64,000 bases of DNA from Chrysaora quinquecirrha (Eukaryota > Cnidaria > Scyphozoa > Semaeostomeae > Pelagiidae): the NCBI GenBank assembly GCA_014526335.1, contig JACTAT010000059.1, positions 4,469,560 to 4,533,559 on the forward strand, given 5' to 3'. The position numbers and the translations under genes are program-made. Of the stretch, positions 56,601-64,000 are shown one piece after another. The notes beneath the pieces are model-generated. The model saw nothing but the letters and a program-made list of their open reading frames with translations, made no database searches and was not told the origin of the DNA. How positions within the stretch are numbered: the first letter of the stretch is position 1; every line of letters begins with the position of its first letter.

Positions 56601-58493
56601 GGAATGGAATGACGGAATGACAGAACAAAGGAATGGAATGAGAACCTATTTATATAATACTTGAAATTTCATCTGACAGTACTTATAAATCACTTCTTTT
56701 GCTTCTAAGTAGCAGACGAGTTTCACTTTAGGTGCTGTTGGGTCTAATCAAGCTGGCTGTTGAGGTCAGAAGCTCATCGAGGCCATGGTTTGAGCCCCAG
56801 CTAGGTAAGCATCACAACCAGTGTCAAGGTCTTGATTAGTTCACCTACAACTAAGATCCTAGCAACTGGTGCTAAATACACTATTTCACCTTCACCTTAA
56901 CTATGGCAGTATAAGCAGCTTACTATTTCTTAATCCGGAAACAAGTTCCTTGATGGAGGCCATATAGTTGTTCATTCCTGCAAAAGAAAGTAGAAAAGTC
57001 CTTCATCAATCCATCTTTGCAGAAAACGTGTGATTTTGTTCAAAAAGACTATGGCAAACATAATGTTTTCAGGGTATAATCTTGACATTCTTTATTTCAT
57101 AAATTTCATAAAATGATACCCATGGTGGTTTAAGGGGTGAAGACAATTTAGATTTCTAGAACCTATTTTGCATTGCGATACCTAAATACATATTTTGCGT
57201 TTCAGAACTCCAATTATCTAATTTTATTCATTGAACAATGCAATTAAAAAGGTAACTTCATGCTATACAATGGAAATAAAAGCAAGGGGCCTATTATAGG
57301 GTTCCAGAAGCCCCGCAACCGTGAAAAAATCTTTGTGAAATTCAGAATCTATGTAGCCTTTTTCCACTTAAAAGCTGCAGCCATTTCCAAAATGCCACAA
57401 ACTGTTGTGAATACACACCAAAAAATGCAAGCCACAACTTTTTCTGAAGCTGCAAACCTAGAAAAAGCATTGCAAAATATGCAAGCCACACTCAAAACAG
57501 GGGTCAAAGCCATGAAGCTGCAAACATATAATAGGCCCCCAAGCAAGGAAAGAAGGCAGTGCCACTGAAAGCAATGCACTGTTGCACAACGCAGAAATTC
57601 AGCACAACCATACAAATGCTTACCTTCCTCCTCATTCACGCAGTCGATGATAGATGTATACTTTTGATGTGCATCACTGTATAGTGCATGGTACAGCTTC
57701 TCACTTATTATTTTACTGAAAAAAGAAAGGTTCAATGATTTTCAATGCCATAATATGAAAAGTTATCTGCCAGGGTGCATTCCATGTACTTAGGCCCGAA
57801 GACCTTCGGCTTGGACGTAGGATTTTTTGGTGTATCCACATGACAAATGTAGAATAACAATAGAAACTGGTGTGAGAGTGTCTAAAATAACAATTTCTAT
57901 TGTCTTCTGCGGTAGATTGCCAGAACGTTGGCGTACCTTCAGCGTAAAGTTTACGTGGAATGCACCCTGGGTTATCTAATGTTATTTTGTGAAATCAAAG
58001 ATCTGTATGCATCATGAATTCTGCCACCGTTTTGAACAAAACATTTAGACTGGACGATCATCCATCATGATGCCTGGTCCAAACTCGGGAGTAGGAGTTT
58101 TCAAGGAGTAAGGACAGCATAGGTAGGTATAATCTTTCCTTGTAGCCTATACTTTTCTGTCTGTCCAGGGACAGTGCAAGGGGAAGGGCTGTGTAAGCAT
58201 GAACAAAGGCCTCTGGATGAGAAAGTTTGAGATGTTATATAGGTATAAACAATATAGTCTAGGGACCAATAATAGATGTGAAACAACTGTTGTTAGGCCT
58301 ATCTATATAAAGAAGGGCCTATCTATATAAAGATATCAAGAAGGTAGGGAAACCTTGATCTTGACTTGTCGAGGAAGTTTAAAATTCTGCGATAACCTTC
58401 AGCTTTTTCTCGTGGACTTATACCATCTCGTTCAACATATGTATTGAGATCCTGCCAATATGATGACAGAAAACTTGTTTTCTCGTTCTCCAT
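45086..58493 (-). CDS. FIGNL1: Fidgetin-like 1 AAA ATPase, 18 exons
   Basis: Exons: 58354-58493 (ATG), 57624-57715, 56924-56977, 56286-56371, 55039-55332, 54598-54829, 53833-53961, 52585-52679, 51609-51680, 51034-51130, 50594-50694, 49576-49655, 48703-48772, 48195-48356, 47768-47823, 46789-46952, 46217-46317 and 45086-45208 (stop TAA). The total is 2148 nt or about 715 codons; vertebrate FIGNL1 is near 675. The family comprises meiotic-clade AAA ATPases acting on microtubules and, in FIGNL1, on RAD51 filaments in homologous recombination. The order is N-terminal helical region, low-complexity linker, AAA core, VPS4-type C-terminal helix. Exons 6 and 13 have lengths that break frame by one base (see findings), so this copy may be affected by assembly error or decay. 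Confidence 0.88.
45603..45778 (-). mobile_element. SINE copy, diverged
   Basis: On the minus strand: GAAGGTGCTGTGGTATC, CACTATAGGGTCACAGC, GAGATCCTAGTGATTAGCAC and a CACCTTTACCTTC tail. It lies in FIGNL1 intron 17. Confidence 0.7.
45985..46172 (-). mobile_element. SINE copy
   Basis: On the minus strand: AAGGTGCTTTAGCGCTCTGG, GGGCTCAGTGAGGCCGGAG, GAGATCCCAGCGGCTGGCGC and a CACCTTCGCCTTCGC tail. It lies about 45 bp downstream of the FIGNL1 exon 17 donor. Confidence 0.75.
46395..46580 (-). mobile_element. SINE copy
   Basis: On the minus strand: GGTGTCGTGGCCTAATCC, box B GGTTCGAGCCCC, CAGCTACGGTAGCATCGCAG, GAGATCCTAGCGACTGCCGC and a TTACCTTCACC tail. It lies in FIGNL1 intron 16. Confidence 0.78.
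47229..47538. mobile_element. Hairpin MITE of the CACCACAGTAGTGATTATCC family
   Basis: The outer arms GGCGAACCAATAATCA and its partner TGACTATTGGTTCGCTAACG are inverted. The interior is packed with CCACCACAGTA/TACTGTGGTGG words on both strands. It lies in FIGNL1 intron 15. A better copy is at 60196-60520. Confidence 0.8.
49062..49570. repeat. FIGNL1: (CCTATA)n hexanucleotide array beside FIGNL1 Walker A exon
   Basis: About 80 near-perfect CCTATA units with some CCTACA, TCTATA and CCTGTA variants. In FIGNL1 sense it is (TATAGG)n and starts within about 10 nt of the exon 12 donor (GTATGT at 49570-49575). Long Pro-Ile or Tyr-Arg frames through it are artefacts. Confidence 0.92.
50079..50428. 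mobile_element. Foldback MITE with GGCCCCGTCTACACGGAT ends
   Basis: The left end GGCCCCGTCTACACGGATAT and the right end GCATCCGTACAGACGGGGC are inverted. Interior GAAAACG/CGTTTTC words lie on both arms. It ends about 165 bp from FIGNL1 exon 11. Confidence 0.8.
51034..55332 (-). CDS. FIGNL1: FIGNL1 exons 5-10: variable linker with conserved RAD51/FRBD-side motifs
   Basis: Exon 5 (Ser/Ala/Asn-rich) ends most simply at donor GTGAGT (55038) in phase 0. An alternative donor GTATGT at 54940 would need a frame correction. Exon 6 opens [20 protein letters not shown], shifts frame near 54710-54755, then reads [13 protein letters not shown] to LDQR. Exon 7 ends [10 protein letters not shown] (KtAkeQl in the family). 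Exon 8 has [11 protein letters not shown], exon 9 has [12 protein letters not shown] and exon 10 has [18 protein letters not shown]. The last three match the conserved yG.vkKslG, gkFvPPi and DerLKnlepkMIEli.nE blocks just before the AAA core. Confidence 0.75.
52938..53268. mobile_element. Second copy of the AAATGAACTG MITE family
   Basis: It shares AGTGAAAAATCCAGTTCA, CACCTAGTTCAGTC, GAACAAAATTT, TATGTTCAGTT and AAATGTTCAGTGAAATGTTC with 21412-21724, and it has similar but mutated ends. It lies in FIGNL1 intron 7. Confidence 0.78.
54125..54500. repeat. FIGNL1: GAA/TTC trinucleotide tract in FIGNL1 intron 6
   Basis: Almost pure GAA at 54305-54412, with impure GAA/GGAGAA stretches on both sides. 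In FIGNL1 sense it is (TTC)n. It lies between exon 7 and exon 6. Poly-Ser, poly-Phe and poly-Leu frames are artefacts. Confidence 0.92.
55940..56170. repeat. Dispersed repeat shared with 32415-32690
   Basis: The same word order as the gene A intron copy, with an inverted-looking interior (TGTAGCC...GGCTACG). It lies in FIGNL1 intron 4. Confidence 0.7.
56286..58493 (-). CDS. FIGNL1: FIGNL1 exons 1-4: N-terminal helical region
   Basis: Exon 1 starts [20 protein letters not shown] and reads on to [12 protein letters not shown]. Exon 2 gives [20 protein letters not shown]. Exon 3 gives [14 protein letters not shown]. Exon 4 ends [10 protein letters not shown]. These line up with the FIGNL1 N-terminus (W..nYf.i......p...AdaYr.qil.i, then k...KYsaIiD, then nnYa..il.L). 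The start is the only ATG upstream of the W/Y motif in an open frame. The donor of exon 1 (GTTTCC) is weak but is the one that keeps phase 2 with exon 2. Confidence 0.82.
56730..56905 (+). mobile_element. SINE copy
   Basis: TAGGTGCTGTTGGGTCTAAT, box B-like GGTTTGAGCCCC, CAAGGTCTTGATTAGTTCAC, AAGATCCTAGCAACTGGTGC and TTTCACCTTCACCTTA. It ends about 20 bp from FIGNL1 exon 3. Confidence 0.78.
57288..57540. mobile_element. MITE with AAGCAAGG target duplication
   Basis: The ends GGCCTATTATA and TATAATAGGCC lie between two copies of AAGCAAGG (57280-57287 and 57541-57548). An 8-bp duplication points to hAT. A related copy is at 59043-59425. Confidence 0.78.
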
Positions 58494-59776
58494 GACATCT
58501 AGACTATATAGCTACCACGACGTGGTGGCGTGAGAAATCTGTGGTCTTTAAAAGTAGATTTTAGATCATTTGTTGTGGTTAGAGATCAGCATCAGTAACG
58601 AACAAATCTTTGTGAAAGCAATAGTTCCCGGAGCCAGCAAGAAGAGAAGCCATTGTAATCCAAAGATGAGAGCAATTCTCCTGTCTTTTCTTGCCTAGGC
58701 CTTTGGCAAAAAGAGCAAGTCAAACCAGGGGCGCGAAATTTTGGTCACAGGGAACCAACAGTATAGAAAGCTGTTCCACAAATTTTCTCTGAGGAGATTT
58801 TTAAGAAGTCCACGATCTCTCCTGTGTGTATTCATTTTTCCGTCTTAATTTTTCACGCTTGATCTTTCAGTTGTAAAAATTTTGCTAAACTATTTGCTCT
58901 TGATTTTTATTTTTGGTCTGTCTGCCAAGAAACAAGATGTCACCAATCAAAAAGGTGTCCTTTTCGAAAGATCGGGATGGTGCGCTTTTACGCATCAAGT
59001 CTTTATTTTCCTTGCGATTAAAAGCAAAGCAAAGTAGCAAATGGAGGTTTATTATAAGGGTGCCAGAACCCGCGAAAAATCAGCTCAAATCCGCACTAGC
59101 TACACGATAAAGTGAATCGCCAGCAACTGTTGTTAAGGTTCTACAAATTGGTTACTTTTCCTATTACAATTTCTGTGAGTACAGAGTCCTTTTCAATCCA
59201 ATTACTTTTAACATTAAAGAAAGTAGCTGCAGTTCCACCTTGGATAAAACATGCAGCCGCGAACATACATAAAGCCGTGAACCGACCTAGCACACAGGAA
59301 AAAGACGCAAAAGCAAAACGCAACATTTTCTGAAGCCGCAAACCGTAGCAAAAGCATTGCCAGATCTGTAAATCGCATGGCAAATAAGGGTAGAGGCCGT
59401 GAAACCCCAGACTTCTGAATAGGCCCCAGCTATTAGATAGAGTACAGATAAAACCTACGATTACCATAACGCTCATCTCATATGCACGACACGTAGGAGG
59501 CAGGGCTGGGCTGCAGCCTCAAACTGCAAAAAATCCTTCGAAAACGCCAGCAGCCATATTCAAGCAAAAAAAATGCGACTGAAGTCGGGCAAAATTTTCA
59601 TAAACAATTAAAAGAGAACAGGATAGCACTCCCCTAAGTTTTATATTTCCCTACTTTTATAGGCCCATGAAGACATTCACAATTAACTAAAGACTTTATC
59701 CCTTATATACAATTCGTCGTTACAAACTAACATGGTTATTATAAAATTGATGCTATTCGTTTGTTATTATTCCAGT
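58494..59776. other. Interval between gene C stop and FIGNL1 start
   Basis: It must hold the gene C 3' UTR and the FIGNL1 promoter and 5' UTR. The MITE at 59043-59425 lies in it. No TATA box or coding exon can be assigned with confidence. Confidence 0.55.
59043..59425. mobile_element. Related hAT-like MITE, diverged
   Basis: It shares GTTTATTATAAGGGTGCCAG, GAAGCCGCAAACC, AAAAGCATTGC and a terminal AATAGGCCCC with 57288-57540. It lies between gene C and FIGNL1. Confidence 0.65.
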
Positions 59777-61009
59777 TCACGACACAGATGATCTTCTTGC
59801 TCTATTCTTCTTAACTGATGTTGTCGTATTATTATTCAACTCAGGCTCCTTATTTCCAACTTCTTTCACAAGTATCTTCCTCATTAAGCAATTAAAGCAC
59901 TCTTTAATCCCAATATCCAGAGCAGCTGAAATTTCAAAATATGCGCAGTTGTTTTCTCTCGCAAGTTGCATCGCTGTTGATTTTCGTATGCATCTCCTGT
60001 CGCCAAGATCAACTTTTGCACCAACGAGAACGACGGGTCCTGACAGGCGAGGTCCGATTGATTCAAACAGATGTTGAATGTAGTAGAATGACATCATATC
60101 AACTACTGAATAGACCATGAAGACACCAGTGCAGCAATCCGACATGCGTTCATCGAAAGCTCGTACCTAGAGTAGGGAAGAAAAGGAGACAATGACACGC
60201 TAGCGAACCTATAATCACTACTGTGGTAGATAATTACTGCTGTTGTGGTACTTTTTGCGTGCTGTGGTGGTAGTTTTTGCGCACTGTGGCGGATGATCAC
60301 TGTGGTGGGTTATTATGCTTGATGTGATTGTATTTTTGCGTACTGTGGTGGATTTTGTGGGTTTTCCTTGCTTGATCTATAGATTTTTGCTATGATTTCG
60401 TATTCACCACATCAAGCATAATAACCCACCACAAGTAGTGATTATCCGCCACAGTACGCAGAAACTACCACCACAGTAGTGATTATTCACCACAGCAGCG
60501 ACTATAGGTTCGCTAGCGTGCAATGATGTTGTGAAGAAATTACGCTTATTACGCAAAGAATCCGTAACTAAAACCAGTGAGCATGATTGGCTAAAACAAT
60601 CGTTCCAAGTCGCGTACGGTGGTTGATTTGGACACAATATCTCTGCGAAGTCTGCGAAATCTTCCAGCTCTGGAGTCAGGGTGTTTGGAGCCTCCAAAGT
60701 CTCCGATTTTCCCGAATGGATTTTCGAAATAGAAAAAAATCGCAAAATAACGCACCCCAAATACTCTCTTTGCTGTGTTCGCATCGCAGAGATTATCGTT
60801 TTCGTTTTCGCTTTCGCAATTGTGAATTCGAATTGATCTCGAAACAAATTCCATGTGAACACTCTAGCACTTTAGAAACTAAAAAATAGTAAATATAGCA
60901 AGTAAATCGTCTTCATTCTTAAGTTTTCCACTAACCTTTTCTGCAATGCTCGTTAGTTCTAAAGCTACATGTCTTCCATCTAATTCAACATTTCGAAGAT
61001 AAGTTTCCT
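59777..61009 (-). CDS. Gene C: atypical Ras-like GTPase-fold protein (5' exons missing)
   Basis: Two exons were found: 60936-61009 (acceptor TTATAG, donor GTTAGT, reading ETYLRNVELDGRHVALEL) and 59777-60166 (VRAFDERMSDC to a stop at 59777). The fold landmarks are Ras-like: E.TYlr.v.lDG....LEL for switch I/beta 2-3, then GVFMVYSVVDMMSF, VVLVGAKVDL, ARENNCAYFEISA and an amphipathic last helix. Canonical motifs are altered. The DTAGQE (G3) position reads TSIAEK, NKxD (G4) reads AKVD, and ETSAK (G5) reads EISAA. The C-terminus is basic (KKNRARRSSVS) without a CaaX box, so lipidation is not expected. The P-loop exon is not in the window. Best guess: a RERG/RASL-type or pseudo-GTPase relative. Confidence 0.75.
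60196..60520. mobile_element. Hairpin MITE with 6-bp target duplication
   Basis: CACGCTAGCGAACCTATA and TATAGGTTCGCTAGCGTG form the ends. CAATGA is duplicated on both sides (60190-60195 and 60521-60526). The arms contain CTACTGTGGTGG and its complement many times. It lies in the intron of gene C. Confidence 0.85.
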
Positions 61010-61079
61010 CTATAACGAAAACGTGTGTAAAAATTAGGCAACAAAAATTAGATACCTGCGTGACAATGCATTGGTATAA

Positions 61080-64000
61080 TACTCTTAGGTGCCAAATAAA
61101 CTTCCCCCCCTGTTTGTTAATTTCGAGCTTTTTGCCCCACCCCTACGGACCTTATTAGGACCCCCCCCCGTTTATTAATTTGGAAGAAAAAATTTCGGAA
61201 GAAAAAATTTCACTTGTACCGTAGAATTACATTTTGTCACTTGATTATTTGTTGCAAATTATTGACTCAAGATTTCTATTAATCTACATAATGAACTTGA
61301 ATTTATTAGATATCAATTTAGCATAACTTATGACTTAGAACATCTGTCAAATTGTTGAAATGCATTGAACTTTAGTTATAATTATCACATTTGGATTGCA
61401 TATTTTGTAAAATAAGAGTTTTTGTATGCACCTAGTCTTTGACTTGTGACAACTATCAATAATAGTAGCATCTGTTGAATCGTTGCTAAATGTCAATGAT
61501 TCTTCTTGGAAATATGAATTGAGATATGAATACCAATGAAACTGTGTTTCTGATATCTTAAATTGAAATAAATTTGAAAGCCAGGTTCAACTGATTGAAT
61601 GCATCTGCAATTAAGCTTATATTCAAATTACAATGCATTCATATAGTTGTAGGTGAATATTCAGTTTTCAAAGTTATTAATTATAAGTGTCAAAATTAAT
61701 TCTGATATAGATGTGTATTGTTCAAAATTATTAATGCTATTGTAAGACTTTTGTGCAATCTGAGCTTGTAGATTTAGATTAAAATGCTTCTGACACATCA
61801 TAATTTTCTATCACCTTCGTAGAATTAATGATTACATGATCAGTGATGTATGACATTGCATCCTTACAAAATTTGTAACTTTAATTCATGGCATACTTTC
61901 AAATTCATGGTCAACTTACATTGATCAATCAGCTTAACTATGCAGAGTCTGACATTTGATCAATTCAATGATTCATTGTATTTGTTATGCAGATTGCAGC
62001 AAAGTTTTGTCACTGAACTGTCTTTGACTAGTCCATAGCCTTCAATTTGAATTTCTCAATCGCTAATTTTCTGAATTGCGTAAATGATTGATTATGGTCA
62101 ATATGCTTTGAGTCATTATCGAAATTTTGATGCTCTAAGTTCTCATACATGATGTTGCTATTGCATATGCTCTATTGATTCTTATAGATTCTTGCTTCAT
62201 GCATTTTACTTTCTTGTCGCAAGTTCTGCAGATTTGAGCTATCCTTGAAGATCGTGTTGGCATTCATTGAGTGTTGTCTTTCATTATACTTTGCTACTTG
62301 TATGATTCGAAGTTCAAGCTCCGATCTTCTGATCTGCATGTTATCATTGAATGAATAATTGCAGTTGAAATGCAGCTATCTCAGCAACAATATGCAATTT
62401 TTAGCTCCTTGTATTCTCCTAATTTATGATATGATTTAGATCATTCGTATTATGATGCTACTTGATCAGGGATTGTTGCTTAGCTTAAAAATTTCTGAGC
62501 GAACACTACTTTTCGTTTTTTATATTGATGCAATTCTTTCACTATGTATTCTAAGTACTCAAGATTCTCTATGATCGATTGTTTAAATTTTGAATAATCA
62601 AGGGTCAGCAAATGATCCTCAAGACAGATCTGTCACAACTTTCTCTGCTAAGTACATCGTCATATCATGAATTCATTATGACTCAATAATGCACTTTGCC
62701 ATCAGGCTATCTTCTGCCCATGAAATTGGCTATTGAGTCATGCTCTTCGGACTTTTCTAATATTTTGACTATGTTACTTGATTTACGTTGTATCATCTTA
62801 GCTTTGCAAATCTTCCAGTTGATCTTGCGATATGATATACCTTAAATAGTAAATCTTCAATTCTTAATTCTCTGACTATTCTGCAATATTCGAGCAAAAA
62901 ATGCTAAAGCTTGTCAAACCTGTACGATAATATCTTATAAGAAAGAATATATGTAAAATTGAATGAAAAAAATTATGAATTTTTATAATATAGAAATAAG
63001 TGAATATGATAAATTTAAGTTTAAATTTAAAATAAAAGAATAAAAAAAATTAATTAAATATTGAAATAATAAATAAAAAGATAATATAATGTAAAAAATT
63101 TAAATGAATATCAAAATTAAATGAATTAAAGACAAAATAGAACATATTAAAGATGAAAAAATGTTACTAAATAGTTTGAATAAATGTAAGATGATGAAAT
63201 CACTGATTGACTAAATGTACATTTAGTTCAAATCATGATATAATGGAATACCATTATACTTAATGAAAGTATATGGATTTAAACATTATAAGTATTATAT
63301 AAATTATGATTTTGACAATGATATCTAATGAACATTGAAGTTATGCTGATTTTCTCTAAATTTAGTTTAATGAGTTGAGCGTTTTATATTTACATAGATT
63401 GCTTAAAGGTGTTTAACAGGCTAGTTCAAGTTGAGTTTTTAGTTGTAGCAAGCTCGTGGATACATGTTTAGTTACTTAGTCTAAGGCTAGACTTATGCTA
63501 GACAGGAAATGGTCATTATGTACTAAGGTAGAAGCAACTGAACTGGCATCGAACTGAGTGAATGCTAGAGAGCACAAAACTATTGATAGAACCTAAGTGA
63601 AGTAGAACATACAAAGAACTGATGTACAAGTATGTGCAGAGTAACTGATATCTGATCTGCTGAAACTGCTGGTATCTGCTTGTTTGTGAGCATAATCTAG
63701 GTATAACTTGCTCGAGCTTGGACATGAACAGAGACATATGGTATGTGGCGAACATTGAGATGAATACAGAGTGCTAGCTGAGTAGCATCTAACTGGATAC
63801 GCATGAAGGCCATGGCGAATGCAAGTTTGATGCGAGAGCCGATGATAAGCACTCAAACTGCATGAGTTGAAAACATCCTGGCAGCATATGATGATGGAAT
63901 AACAAGCATAGCATATTAAAATGAGTTGAAATGCGAAATTATTTATCAATATGAACAATGATAAAAATACGAATGACATTTATACTTATAAAATGCATAA
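61080..64000. other. AT-rich, CpG-poor region with no recognised gene
   Basis: After a C-run-rich stretch (61105-61165) the sequence to about 62930 is T-rich and full of TTGA, TGCAT and CAAT words. From 62940 to 63400 it is strongly A/T, and from 63400 it turns A/G-rich. The open frames are unremarkable. The expected P-loop exon of gene C was searched for and not found, so it lies further on. Confidence 0.6.

Noticed and set aside
61080..64000. Missing P-loop exon of the Ras-like gene
   Set aside because: I searched the minus strand for a G-x-x-x-x-G-K-S/T pattern with splice sites and found none; it is probably beyond the window.

Overview
The window is a stretch of a repeat-laden, intron-rich animal nuclear genome, most likely an anthozoan cnidarian (sea anemone or coral). 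The basis is a mosaic extracellular protein that mixes FN2, F5/8C, LamG, MAM and repeated neurexin-IV/CNTNAP-type domains, all on symmetric phase-1 exons. That combination is typical of cnidarian gene families, but the species assignment is inference. No prokaryotic, viral or organellar genes were seen. All three host genes lie on the minus strand.

Gene A (130-43535, minus, 3' end outside the window) encodes a secreted modular adhesion/matrix protein. I traced 15 exons whose lengths sum to 5352 nt, exactly 1784 codons, with every junction in phase. The order is signal peptide, FN2-like, F5/8C (two exons), LamG-like (two exons), a divergent CNTNAP-type domain, four closely related CNTNAP-type domains, a small Cys-rich linker, FN2, an unrecognised beta-rich domain, and part of a MAM domain. 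The four related exons (588, 591, 588 and 591 nt) sit 3.5-3.65 kb apart in a tandem segmental duplication. A fifth copy at 8643-9085 has lost its 3' half. The introns hold a Ty1/copia element (9788-14339), a 29-unit ~130-bp satellite (14590-18210), a 23-bp minisatellite (19430-20945), an 81-bp satellite (38960-41870), TTGAC and ATC microsatellites, MITEs and SINEs.

Gene B (45086-58493, minus) is FIGNL1, a microtubule-severing/recombination-associated AAA ATPase. It was resolved into 18 exons from the start codon to the VPS4-type C-terminus. Exon 13 is one base short in an A run, and exon 6 carries a one-base frame problem; either could be an assembly error or real decay. Its introns carry a (CCTATA)n array directly against the Walker A exon and a long GAA/TTC tract.

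Gene C (59777-61009, minus, 5' end outside) is the C-terminal part of an atypical Ras-like protein that lacks the canonical DxxG and NKxD motifs and has no CaaX box. From about 61.1 kb to the end lies AT-rich, CpG-poor sequence with no recognisable gene.

The mobile elements are a decayed copia element with a half-tRNA (initiator Met) primer site and a MITE inserted in its gag; a tRNA-derived SINE family with at least 11 full or partial copies; and several terminal-inverted-repeat MITE families, some with visible TTA, TA or 6-8 bp target duplications.
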